Shown: positions 28,751 to 38,916 of the stretch, in pieces | Layout of the letters: each line of letters opens with the position of its first letter | Numbering within the stretch: position 1 is the first letter of the stretch | From: Sphingomonas sp. H160509 | GTDB taxonomy: Bacteria; Pseudomonadota; Alphaproteobacteria; Sphingomonadales; Sphingomonadaceae | DNA length: 64,000 nucleotides | Direction of reading: 5' to 3' | Assembly (NCBI RefSeq): GCF_024124765.2 | Contig: NZ_JAMXSR020000002.1 | Location: 3,802,001-3,866,000 of the forward strand | Program-made: the position numbers and the translations under genes | Notes under the pieces: model-generated | What the model was told of the DNA's origin: nothing | The model's input: only the letters and a program-made list of their open reading frames with translations | Database searches by the model: none

Positions 28751-30069
28751 TGAAGACATATCGGGTGACGGTCGCCGTCGCCGCGCTGGTGGCGCTCAGC
28801 GGTTGCGGGATTTTCAAGGGCAGCGTGAAGAAGACGCCGACGCTCGGCGACCGCGTGTCGATCCTGGTGTCGGAGAACGAGGTCGAGACCGACAAGACGA
28901 TCGCCGACGTCCAGGTCCTGTTGCCGGCGCCTGCGGTCAACGACGCCTGGGCCCAGCCCGGCGGCAACCCCGCCAAGTCGATGGGCCAGCTCGCGCTCGC
29001 CGATCAGCCCAAGCGTCTCTGGCAGGCCGGTATCGACGGTGGCTCGAACCGCGAACGTCTCGGCGCCGCTCCGGTCGTTGCCGACGGCAAGCTGTTCGTC
29101 ACCGACGTCACCGCGACGATCCATGCCTTCACCGCCGACACCGGCGCCGCGCTGTGGAGCGCGGGGATCACCGAGGGCAAGCTCAACAAGGCGGCTCGCT
29201 TCGGCGGCGGCGTCAGCTATGACGACGGCAAGCTCTACGCCACCGACGGTGTTGGCGACGTCGTCGCGATGAGCGCAGCGGACGGCAAGATTCTCTGGCG
29301 CGCCAAGCCCGGCGCTCCGCTCCGTGGTTCCCCGACCGTCGCCAACGGCGCGGTCTATGTTCTTACCCAGGACAACCAGGTCTTCTCGCTCAACCAGACC
29401 GACGGCAAAGTTCAGTGGGTCCAGTCCGGCACGCTCGAGACACAGGGCGTGTTCGGCGTCGCTGCACCCGCCGTGAGCCAGGGCACCGTGGTCGCCGGCT
29501 TCTCCAGCGGCGAACTCAGCGCGTATCGCTACGAGAACGGCCGTATCCTGTGGCAGGACGCGCTGTCGCGCACTTCGATCACGACCTCGGTATCCAGCCT
29601 GTCTGACATCGACGCCGCACCGGTGATCGATGGGGGCCGCGTTTACGCGGTCGGGCAGGGCGGCCGCATGGTCGCGCTCGAACTGTCGACCGGACAGCGT
29701 CTGTGGGAGCAGAACTTCGCCGGCATCTCGACCCCGTGGATTGCGGGCGAGTGGCTGTTCGTGGTGACTGACGACGCGCGTCTGGTCTGCCTGTCGCGCT
29801 CGAACGGCAAGGCACGCTGGATCGCGCAGTTGAAGCGGTTCCAGAACGAAAAGAAGCGGAGCAACGCGGTCACTTGGTTCGGGCCGATCCTGGCCGGCAA
29901 CCGCCTCGTCCTGACCAACTCGCGCGGCGAGATCAATTTCGTCTCGCCGACCGACGGCACGGTGAGCTCGACGATCGAAACGAAGACCCCGTTCTCGTTG
30001 CCCCCGATCGTCGCGAACTCGACGCTCTATACGCTAGACCAGAAGGGCAAGGTCACCGCGTACCGGTAA
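28747..30069 (+). CDS. bamB: outer-membrane assembly lipoprotein BamB
   Basis: 440 residues. The lipobox is ALVALSGC, so it is a lipoprotein. The body is an eight-bladed PQQ-like beta-propeller: repeats such as DTGALWS-, DGKILWRAKPG-, DGKVQWVQSG- and NGRILWQDAL-like units recur about every 45 residues. It supports the BAM complex in outer-membrane protein insertion. ATG 28747 overlaps the upstream stop (ATGATG); ATG 28750 is equally possible. Confidence 0.93.
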   Translation: MMKTYRVTVAVAALVALSGCGIFKGSVKKTPTLGDRVSILVSENEVETDKTIADVQVLLPAPAVNDAWAQPGGNPAKSMGQLALADQPKRLWQAGIDGGSNRERLGAAPVVADGKLFVTDVTATIHAFTADTGAALWSAGITEGKLNKAARFGGGVSYDDGKLYATDGVGDVVAMSAADGKILWRAKPGAPLRGSPTVANGAVYVLTQDNQVFSLNQTDGKVQWVQSGTLETQGVFGVAAPAVSQGTVVAGFSSGELSAYRYENGRILWQDALSRTSITTSVSSLSDIDAAPVIDGGRVYAVGQGGRMVALELSTGQRLWEQNFAGISTPWIAGEWLFVVTDDARLVCLSRSNGKARWIAQLKRFQNEKKRSNAVTWFGPILAGNRLVLTNSRGEINFVSPTDGTVSSTIETKTPFSLPPIVANSTLYTLDQKGKVTAYR

Positions 30070-30073
30070 CCGA

Positions 30074-30227
30074 AACCCCCCTCTCCCCGCCGGGGAGAGG
30101 GAAGGGGCCGCCGCGTTTGCGGTGGGAAGGGTGAGGGGAGTGAGGCTAGGATCACCTGCCCCAACTGCCCCTCGCCCTTCCGTCGCCTGCGGCTCCTCCC
30201 CCCCTCTCCCCCGGAGGGGCGAGGGAC
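30074..30227. repeat. palindromic repeat, family D
   Basis: CCCCTCTCCCCGCCGGGGAGAG on the left and CCCCCTCTCCCCCGGAGGGG on the right are self-pairing, with GGAAGGG...CCTTCC segments between. It fills the bamB-der gap; der ATG follows 38 bp later. Confidence 0.7.
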
Positions 30228-30265
30228 CAGGTGACCTTTGGCGCGACACGCGCTAAGGGCACGCC

Positions 30266-31651
30266 ATGTCCAAACTCCCCGTGGTCGCAATCGTCGGCCG
30301 CCCAAATGTCGGCAAGTCGACTCTTTTCAACCGCCTCGTCGGCAAGAAGCTCGCGCTGGTCGACGATCGCCCCGGTGTCACGCGTGACCGCCGCGAAGGC
30401 GATGCGTCGCTGATCGGCCTCGAATTCCGCATCATCGACACCGCCGGCTATGAAGACCACGACGCGCAGACTCTGCCCGGCCGCATGCGCCAGCAGACCG
30501 AAGCCGCCGTCGAACAGGCCGACGTCGCGCTGTTCCTGTTCGATGCCCGTGCCGGCATCGTGCCCTTGGACGAAGAAATCGCGCGTTGGCTCCGCACAGC
30601 CGATGTTCCCGTCCTCTTAGTTGCCAACAAGGCCGAAGGCCGTGCAGGCGAAGACGGTATCCTCGAATCGCTCGCGCTAGGCTTCGGCGACCCGGTCCAG
30701 CTGTCGGCCGAGCACGGCGAAGGCATGGGCGACCTGTTCGAAGGCCTGCTCCCGCTACTCGAAGGCAAGGAAGAACCGCCCGAGGAGCAGCCCGACAACG
30801 AATATGAAGGCCCGCTAAAGCTCGCGATCGTCGGTCGCCCGAATGCGGGCAAGTCGACCTTGGTCAACCGCATCCTTGGTGAAGATCGTATGATCACCGG
30901 CCCCGAAGCCGGCATCACGCGTGACTCGATCAGCGTAGACTACGACTGGCACCCGACCGGTGGCGAAGCGCGGAAAGTCCGGCTGATCGACACTGCCGGT
31001 ATGCGCAAGCGTGCCAAGGTGCAGGACAAGCTCGAGAAGATGTCGGTCGAGGACGCGCTCCACGCGGTTGACTTCGCCGAGGTCGTCGTGCTGCTGCTCG
31101 ACGCCACGCTGGGTCTCGAGGCGCAGGATCTCCGTATCGCCGACAAGGTGCTACAGGAGGGCCGCGCACTCGTCATCGCGCTGAACAAATGGGACATCGC
31201 CGAGAGCGCGTCGTCGCTGTTCAACGGCGTGAAGCGCGCGCTCGAAGACGGACTGTCGCAGGTCAAGGGCGTCACGGTGATGACCGTGTCCGGGGCGACC
31301 GGCAAGGGCATCGACCAGTTGCTGCAAGCCTGTTTCGACACGCGCGACGCATGGTCGAAGCGCGTCGGCACCGGTGAACTCAACCGCTGGTTCGAGCGCG
31401 CGATCGAGGCGACACCACCGCCCGCTCCCGGTGGCAAGCGGATCAAGATGCGCTACGTCACGCAGGTCAAGACGCGACCGCCCAGCTTCGTCATCTTCGG
31501 CACGCGCGTCGATCAGCTGCCGGCAAGCTATGAGCGGTATCTGGTCAATTCGATGCGCAAGGATCTTGGCTTCGGCGCGGTGCCGGTGCGCCTGATGTTC
31601 CGCGCGCCGAAGAATCCGTACGACGACGGCAAGGGCGGCGGCGGCCACTAG
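30266..31651 (+). CDS. der: ribosome biogenesis GTPase Der
   Basis: 461 residues with two tandem GTPase domains and a KH-like C-terminus. Domain one: GRPNVGKST, DTAG, and NKAE in the base-recognition position where NKxD is usual (the alphaproteobacterial variant). Domain two: GRPNAGKST, DTAG, NKWD. It assists 50S subunit assembly. No frameshift. It is followed after two bases by a TusA-like gene. Confidence 0.97.
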   Translation: MSKLPVVAIVGRPNVGKSTLFNRLVGKKLALVDDRPGVTRDRREGDASLIGLEFRIIDTAGYEDHDAQTLPGRMRQQTEAAVEQADVALFLFDARAGIVPLDEEIARWLRTADVPVLLVANKAEGRAGEDGILESLALGFGDPVQLSAEHGEGMGDLFEGLLPLLEGKEEPPEEQPDNEYEGPLKLAIVGRPNAGKSTLVNRILGEDRMITGPEAGITRDSISVDYDWHPTGGEARKVRLIDTAGMRKRAKVQDKLEKMSVEDALHAVDFAEVVVLLLDATLGLEAQDLRIADKVLQEGRALVIALNKWDIAESASSLFNGVKRALEDGLSQVKGVTVMTVSGATGKGIDQLLQACFDTRDAWSKRVGTGELNRWFERAIEATPPPAPGGKRIKMRYVTQVKTRPPSFVIFGTRVDQLPASYERYLVNSMRKDLGFGAVPVRLMFRAPKNPYDDGKGGGGH

Positions 31652-31653
31652 GC

Positions 31654-31875
31654 GTGGTGTCGGACGTGGTCCGTATCGACGCCAGGGGCATGCATTGTCC
31701 TTGGCCTGCGGTGCGGCTCGCCCGGGCGTTGCGGGACGGTGCGACCCGCGTCGAGGTGATAGCGGACGACCCTCAGGCCCCGACCGAACTCGCGGCGGTC
31801 GTGGCGTCCGCCAATGCAACAATAGAAATCGTTTTGGATGCATCTATTTCAGTCTTTGTTGTAACTTGTCGTTAG
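31654..31875 (+). CDS. TusA-family sulfurtransferase-like protein
   Basis: 73 residues from GTG 31654. The family's Cys-Pro pair is in RGMHCPWPAVRLARAL, and the two-layer alpha/beta pattern (RVEVIADDPQAPTELAAVV) fits TusA/YeeD. The Cys would carry persulfide sulfur in the cytoplasm. It starts two bases after the der stop, so it is probably cotranscribed. Its partner is unknown. Confidence 0.8.
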   Translation: MVSDVVRIDARGMHCPWPAVRLARALRDGATRVEVIADDPQAPTELAAVVASANATIEIVLDASISVFVVTCR

Positions 31876-31959
31876 TTTTTCAACACTGTGTTTACCTAGG
31901 TTATGTATGATACGGCTCTGGCCTTCATGGCGCTATTTGCTTAACGGGAGAAGGCGACA

Positions 31960-32459
31960 GTGGCGTTCGAGGGAAGCACCCTGATCAATTGGCCCGCGTT
32001 CGTGCAGGCGCGCAACGAGTTGGGCGCGGGATTTGGCCGCATCCTCGGATATTTTCGCGAGGACGGCGTGAAGTCGGTTGCCGCGATCGAGGCGGCGATG
32101 CGCGCGCTCAATGCGGCGGCGATGGTGATCCCCGCGCATACGCTGAAGGGTGAAGCGCGGCAGTTCGGGGCGGAGCCGCTCGCCGATCTGGCCGAGGCTA
32201 TCGAGGCGATTGCGCGCGATTGTCTGGAAATGCAGGACACGCCCGACGAGGCGTTGGAGCATATCGTTCGGTTGCGGCCGCTGTTCGTCGAGACTCTGAC
32301 GCTGCTGGAGCGCGAGGCCAATCCGGTCGCAGTGCGCAAGCCCGTTGCGGGCGGTGGGTTCGGGCGTCGTGCCGTACCGACCGGGTTCGGCGGGGGAATA
32401 GATTCGTCGCCAGACTGGCGGACAACACAGCCCTGTCATCTCACCTTTCAGCGAGATGA
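31960..32459 (+). CDS. Hpt-domain phosphotransfer protein (frameshift near the end)
   Basis: Starts at GTG 31960 after GGGAGAAGG. An Hpt four-helix bundle is marked by IPAHTLKGEARQFGA, where the His is the phospho-acceptor, preceded by GFGRILGYFREDG. No kinase domain or receiver is attached, so it would relay phosphate between separate proteins. The upstream 80 bp are AT-rich and may hold its promoter. The frame is in doubt in the G run at 32393-32397: one added G gives a stop at 32459, one removed gives a stop at about 32400. The 3' end is therefore approximate. Confidence 0.75.
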
Positions 32460-32464
32460 CAGGG
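32431..32464. terminator. bidirectional hairpin between Hpt gene and bfr
   Basis: CCCTGTCATCTC and GAGATGACAGGG form a perfect 12-bp stem with a ten-base loop, at the convergent ends of the two genes. Confidence 0.75.
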
Positions 32465-32472
32465 GGGATGGA

Positions 32473-32994
32473 TCAGCCCCTCAGATACGGCGCCGCGCCC
32501 GCCTTGGGCGAATCATGTTCCGAGATCGAGTTGAGCTGGATGTAGTTGTGGATGCCCATCCGCGCGATCATCTCGAACTGGCGCTCGAGCGTATCGACAT
32601 GCTCTTCCTCGCTGGCGAGGATGCGCGCGAACAGGTCGCGGCTGATATAGTCCTTGACCTCTTCGCAGTACGAAATCGCGCCCTTAAGCTGGACGGTGGC
32701 CTCGACTTCGAGCGCCAGATCCGACTTCAGGACCTCCTCGACGGTCTCGCCGATGCGAAGGCGGCCGAGCAGCTGGAAGTTCGGCAGGCCGTCAAGGAAC
32801 AGGATGCGCTCCGACAGCCAGTCGGCGTGCTTCATCTCGTCGATCGATTCCATCCGCTCGTACTGGGCCAGCTTGTAGACGCCCCAATGCTCGAGCATCC
32901 GGTAATGGAGCCAATATTGGTTGACCGCGGTAAGCTCGTTCTTGAGCGCCTCGTTCAGGAATTCGATTACTTGTGGGTCGCCGCGCATGGCCAT
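32473..32994 (-). CDS. bfr: bacterioferritin
   Basis: 173 residues; iron-storage four-helix protein. Ferroxidase ligands are visible in ALKNELTAVNQYWLH, DEMKHADWLSERI and ASEEEHVDTLERQFE. The C-terminus is about 12 residues longer than E. coli Bfr (SPKAGAAPYLRG). ATG 32994 has GGAGAT upstream. The bacterioferritin-associated ferredoxin gene lies 97 bp upstream on the same strand. Confidence 0.95.
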   Translation of the reverse strand: MAMRGDPQVIEFLNEALKNELTAVNQYWLHYRMLEHWGVYKLAQYERMESIDEMKHADWLSERILFLDGLPNFQLLGRLRIGETVEEVLKSDLALEVEATVQLKGAISYCEEVKDYISRDLFARILASEEEHVDTLERQFEMIARMGIHNYIQLNSISEHDSPKAGAAPYLRG

Positions 32995-33091
32995 ATCTCC
33001 GTCACCTCTGACAGACATGTAGCGGGCTGACACAGATTAGCACAACCCCAAAAAACGGCAGTTTTCCGGGCTTTTCTAGCTGTTGCGACGC

Positions 33092-33262
33092 TTATGCAGC
33101 GGCACGTTCCTCGTCGATAATCGCTCGCGCTATCGACGTGCACTGGCCGCATTTCGGTTTCCGGCCCATCGAGCGGAAGGCCTGGCACGGTGTCGTGCAA
33201 CCGCCGCGTGCGCAGTTGCGAACGTCGGATTCTCGTATGGCATTGCAAACGCAGACGACCAT
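33092..33262 (-). CDS. bfd: bacterioferritin-associated ferredoxin
   Basis: 56 residues beginning MVVCVCNAIRESDVR. Four [2Fe-2S] ligand cysteines fit CVC near the start and CGQC in GRKPKCGQCTSIARAI; three further cysteines (NCARGGCTTPC) are extra. Bfd reduces bacterioferritin to mobilise stored iron. It is oriented with bfr. GGGAGTTCCC precedes the ATG. Two Fur-like palindromes lie about 40-75 bp upstream, as expected for induction on iron starvation. Confidence 0.85.
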   Translation of the reverse strand: MVVCVCNAIRESDVRNCARGGCTTPCQAFRSMGRKPKCGQCTSIARAIIDEERAAA

Positions 33263-33297
33263 GGGAACTCCCTAGCTGTAAGCATGGGATACGGATA

Positions 33298-33337
33298 ATG
33301 CGAACCACTCGCAAGTCCTTTTGCGTCTTATTCGCAA
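33298..33337 (-). promoter_or_regulatory. two Fur-like operators upstream of bfd
   Basis: Site one, ATGCGAACCACTCGCAA (33298-33314), and site two, TTGCGTCTTATTCGCAA (33321-33337), are 17-bp imperfect palindromes with TGCG/CGCA arms. They resemble alphaproteobacterial Fur/Mur boxes (TGCNA...TNGCA). They lie 35-75 bp before the bfd start. Confidence 0.5.
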
Positions 33338-33343
33338 ATAGCG

Positions 33344-34597
33344 TCATCGGCTGGCCGTGAATGCCGAACCGCGCATCGGCTGCCACGCGAAGCGGGAGAG
33401 GCTGCGCCATAGCCATTCAAGCGGACCGTAGCGGAACCGGTCGAGCCACGGCTTCGACCAGAGGAGCATCAGCAACCAGATCGGCACGACGACGAGGTAT
33501 AGCTGGGCGCGGGAGAGGTCGCCGTACAGTCCGAAGCCGTAGCCGTAGAAGATGGTCGTACAGATCAGCGTCGTGCCGAGATAGTTGGAGAACGCCATCC
33601 GACCCGCCGCGGAGACGCGAGTCGTAAGCCAGCCGCCGGGTCGTGCGAGCAGGATGATCGCGGCCGCATAGCCGATGATCGTAAGTGGCCTGAGCGGGGT
33701 GGCAAGCGTCAACCACGACAGGGCGACGTACCGTGCGTCAAAACCGTGGGCGATGTCGAAGGTCGCGATGGCGGCGTAGGCGGCCCAGCCGATCGTGACG
33801 CCGGTGGCGGCCATGACGGCATAGCGCTTTCGTGGCCATTCGCCGGTCAGGAAGCCGGATCGCAGCCCGGCCATGCCGAGCAGCATGAAGCCGAGCGTTT
33901 CCGCGCCGGTGGCAGTCAGCGACGTGATCGGCCCGACCGCGTGTTGCCAGCGCCACGCGACCATATCGCTCCATCCGCCGCGCCCGATGGCCAGTTCGCG
34001 CTCGACACCGGCGGGAGAGGGGCTGGCCGAACTGATCCGCCAGCGATTGCCAGTTGGCGATGATCCGCGCCGTTGCGCCGGGCCGGTGCGCGGCGGCGTG
34101 AAGGTCGAACGTGTAGGCGACGAGCGTCGTCAGCTCGACCGTCTGGAGCGCGATGCAGGCGAGCCCGACGCCGATCAGCCAGCGGACCGGCAACCGCGCG
34201 AACATGTACGCGATCGCGCCGACCAGCGCGTAGTGCGCGAGGATGTCGCCCCACCACAGCAGGTACAAATGCGCGATGCCGAACACGAACAGCCATGCCA
34301 TGCGGCGCAGGTGGAAGGTCGCCGGGTCTTCGCCGCTTGCCTCGGCCCGGTCGATGACGAGCAGCATCGATGCGCCGAACAGGAACGAGAACAGCCCGCG
34401 CATCTTGCCGTCGATGACGATGAAGGTGGTGGTCCAGGCGATCAGGTCCGGTGTGCTCGGCGCGCCCATCGAGGCGGGGGTCATGTAGGCGAATTCGGGA
34501 AAGCCGAACGCGGCGATGTTGGCGGCGAGGATGCCCATGACGGCGACGCCTCGGATGAGGTCTAGCTTGGCGATCCTGGTGGGGGGCGGGGGGTCAT
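33344..34597 (-). CDS. DUF418 family membrane protein (two frameshifts)
   Basis: About 417 residues with roughly nine to ten membrane segments. KLDLIRGVAVMGILAANI at the N-terminus, then FSFLFGASM, and the DUF418 domain with RMAFSNYLGTTLICTTIFY and WLDRFRYGPLEWLWR-type end (conserved GPLEWLWR). The function of this YeiB-like group is unknown. Frame corrections are needed near 34006-34012 and in the C/G runs at 34581-34593. ATG 34597 overlaps the stop of the upstream micro-ORF (ATGA). Confidence 0.85.
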
Positions 34598-34756
34598 GCT
34601 GAATGCCGGAAGAGCACGAAGTGCAGACGCTGGTGCAGCATTTCGCGGGAGCGTTGCGCTGGTTGGAATGCGGGGCTTTCGACGTCGGTGATGGTCGTCG
34701 CGTCGGTGCCGTGGAGGACGTCGAGCGTGGCCACTTTAGACGGGGCGGGGGGTCAT
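34594..34756 (-). CDS. tandem coupled micro-ORF, copy 1 (frameshift)
   Basis: With the six-G run 34747-34752 read as five, ATG 34756 opens 53 codons (MTPAPSKVATLDVLH ... HFVLFRHSA) ending TGA at 34594, which overlaps the DUF418 ATG. It is a diverged tandem copy of 34753-34914. By eye, the two copies differ at about 4 synonymous and 10 non-synonymous sites, so protein-level selection is not evident. No family is recognised. Confidence 0.35.
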
Positions 34757-34968
34757 GCGAAATGCCGGAAGTGCACGAAGTGCAGAAGCTGGCGCAGCAT
34801 TTCGCCGGAGCGTTGCGCTGGTTGAAATGCGGGGCTTTCAACGTCGGCGATCGTCGTGGCTTCGGCGCTGTGGAGGACGTCGAGCGTGGCCATTTCGGAG
34901 GGGGCAGGGGTCATGCGAAATGCCGGAAGTGCACAAAGTGCAGACGCTGGCGCAGTATTTCGCGGGGG
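34597..34968. repeat. 158-bp tandem repeat, about 2.3 copies
   Basis: Unit 34597-34756, unit 34756-34914 and a partial third unit to about 34968. Each has a core matching GAAGTGCACGAAGTGCAG with the palindrome TGCAC-nnn-GTGCA (degraded in unit one). The same core in the opposite orientation is at 4792-4824. Confidence 0.8.
34753..34914 (-). CDS. tandem coupled micro-ORF, copy 2
   Basis: 53 codons from ATG 34914 to TGA 34753, intact without correction: MTPAPSEMATLDVLH ... QLLHFVHFRHFA. Both ends are ATGA overlaps: its ATG overlaps the stop of a reading frame ending at 34911, and its TGA overlaps the start of copy 1. The segment LHFVHF is also encoded upstream of rmuC. Confidence 0.4.
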   Translation of the reverse strand: MTPAPSEMATLDVLHSAEATTIADVESPAFQPAQRSGEMLRQLLHFVHFRHFA

Positions 34969-35395
34969 GCGTTATAGGGGGTTGGGCCATGACATGGTCG
35001 CGTTCGATTGCACTGTAGAAGGGGACGGCGTTGGCTGAGTCGGACGGACTTGGGCGGTGCTCGATCGACGCTTAGGTTCGGGCGCGGCGTCTTGGTAGCG
35101 CGGTAGGGGAGTAATGCGGTCATGGTTCGACGCTGGCATATCGCGGTGGTGTAGGACAGGGCGCTTTGACGGGTGTTTTGGGATAGAGTGGCGTGTCGTT
35201 TTGGTGGATCCGCTATCCGGTAGGTGAACTGCGCCGCTTGTCGTTTCTGCGCGATGCCTTGCCGCACCTCGCCTGTTGTCCTCCGAGCTGCTCCGCCTCT
35301 CCCGTTACCCTAGCGGAAGCCGGGGCATTCTTTGTTGGCGCGCTGTGGTCCGATGTGGGAGATTCCAGCTTTCGCTGGGATGACGGAGAGGGGGG
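34969..35395. other. region without recognisable gene
   Basis: About 430 bp. A minus-strand frame (34911-35267) is open but its composition is not gene-like; it ends in the third repeat unit. GGAGATTCCAGCTTTCGCTGGGATGACGG-type sequence near 35358-35388 resembles half of another dispersed palindrome (AGCTTTCGCTGG). Confidence 0.5.
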
Positions 35396-35444
35396 AGGTC
35401 GCCGAGCTCTGCTTTAGCTCGATCGGACGACCTCTCTTGGTTCG

Positions 35445-35501
35445 TTGTTCTCCCGCGAAGGCGGGAGCCCAGACTGGTTCCCCGCCTTCGCGGGGAAACA
35501 T
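35445..35501. repeat. dispersed palindromic repeat, family A
   Basis: Arms TTCTCCCGCGAAGGCGGGAG and TTCCCCGCCTTCGCGGGGAA. Preceded by GCTTTAGCTCGATCGGACGA, which recurs before the family A copy at 35809. Confidence 0.85.
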
Positions 35502-35527
35502 GGTGGAAGCGGTGGCTTCTCAGTGTT

Positions 35528-35637
35528 GCCACCCCAGCGGAGGCCGGGGCCCAATTGGGGGGACGGTTGTGACTGGGGGGGCAGCGCTTCGTTACTGCGG
35601 CTTTCCCAGTTGGGCCCCGGCCTTCGCCGGGGTGGTT
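35528..35637. repeat. dispersed palindromic repeat, family B
   Basis: Arms CCACCCCAGCGGAGGCCGGGG and CCCCGGCCTTCGCCGGGGTGG; core contains TTACTGCGGCTTTCCCAG. Confidence 0.85.
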
Positions 35638-35695
35638 CCTCCTTGTTGGGCGCGCGCGCTCAATCGCCCCCGAATCCATCATGCCAGCGCCGCGT

Positions 35696-35767
35696 CTACC
35701 CCCCCAACAGTTTCGGGAAGAAGCGCTCGTGCGCCGTCCGCAGCGTGTCGAGCGCGATGACGTCGCC
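35696..35767 (-). pseudogene. duplicated fragment of the purL 3' end
   Basis: Reads DVIALDTLRTAHERFFPKLL and then a stop. The true purL end reads DVIALDLLRTAHEGFFPKLM, so the two differ at three of twenty residues. The fragment is flanked by family B and A repeats like those after purL and has no start. Confidence 0.7.
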
Positions 35768-35808
35768 GAGCGCTGCTTTAGCTCGATCGGACGACATCTC
35801 TCGCATCC

Positions 35809-35866
35809 TTGTTCTCCCGCGAAGGCGGGAGCCCAGACTGGGTCCCCGCCTTTGCGGGGAAACATT
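35809..35866. repeat. dispersed palindromic repeat, family A
   Basis: Arms TTCTCCCGCGAAGGCGGGAG and TCCCCGCCTTTGCGGGGAA (one C-to-T change in the right arm). Confidence 0.85.
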
Positions 35867-35902
35867 CTGTGGTTTGAGGTTGCTCCCTTACCCCGAAGAA
35901 GA

Positions 35903-36006
35903 ACCACCCCGGCGGAGGCCGGGGCCCAGTTGGGGAGCGGCGATGATGAGCGCGGTGCTCCGTTACCTCGGCCTTCCCAACTGGGCCCCGGCCTTCGCCG
36001 GGGTGG
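35903..36006. repeat. dispersed palindromic repeat, family B
   Basis: Arms CCACCCCGGCGGAGGCCGGGG and CCCCGGCCTTCGCCGGGGTGG. Together with the copies at 35445, 35528 and 35809 it fills the stretch after purL. Confidence 0.85.
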
Positions 36007-36085
36007 CGCTTGTGAGGGCGGGCAGGAGCCAGCAGCAGTAGCCCAGCAGCAGGCTGCGTTCTAGTTCGCCCGCGGTCGCGTTGCC

Positions 36086-38315
<2,230 letters not shown>

Positions 38316-38515
38316 GGGGCGGCAGATAGCGGTGCCGGCGGTCCGCGTCACCCTTTGTGCGTCAGATTCCTGTGGCGGAGCAGCGCGAAAGGTTTCGGGG
38401 CCAGTCCATACGCGTCTCGACCGGTTCGTTTCGGACCCAATCCCGCTGGACTCGGCAGTCGTCCCGTGAGGAACTCCAGTAACGGATCAGCATGGATCCG
38501 GAGGAGGAAATACTC

Positions 38516-38914
38516 ATGACCGAGCCGGTTGGATATTACCAAGTAAAGCTGGACGTCAAGCATGGCGGATTTGCAGGCGCGCCGACGCTTCATCTCGATC
38601 TCGGCGTGAATGCACCGACCGGACAAATCTCCGGATCGGCGCAAATCACGCAAGCATTGCCACCACCTTACGGCACGACCGTCATTCCCCATGTCACGGG
38701 TGCGATCCTGCACACCGGGTTCGGCCACGACACGTTGCTCGTGCACGTCACCGGCCAATATGTCGTCTCGGTGCCACCACCCGGAATCGGATCGTATCTC
38801 GCTCACTTCAGCGCCGCGCTGGCCGTGGCGAAGGATTGGAACGGCAAGGGTTCGTTCGAATATAGCGGCCACGTCATCACCGACTGTACGGTGAAGAACG
38901 TGTCCGCCGGCTGA
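38516..38914 (+). CDS. DUF1842-like protein
   Basis: 132 residues from ATG 38516, placed by a strong GGAGGAGG 8 bp upstream (ATG 38492 is an alternative). The motif AGAPTLHLDLGVNAPTGQ with SGSAQITQAL and a beta-rich remainder fits DUF1842, a family of unknown role. There is no signal peptide or membrane segment. It stands alone between divergent purL and convergent map. Confidence 0.6.
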   Translation: MTEPVGYYQVKLDVKHGGFAGAPTLHLDLGVNAPTGQISGSAQITQALPPPYGTTVIPHVTGAILHTGFGHDTLLVHVTGQYVVSVPPPGIGSYLAHFSAALAVAKDWNGKGSFEYSGHVITDCTVKNVSAG

Positions 38915-38916
38915 CG

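Noticed and set aside
34597..34968. The tandem repeat as a CRISPR array
   Set aside because: Units are 158 bp, contiguous and diverged, with no short repeat-spacer pattern and no cas genes nearby.
34911..35267. A 118-residue minus-strand frame ending in the HFVHFRHFA block
   Set aside because: Composition is not protein-like, there is no family or ribosome site, and only the end is repeat-derived.
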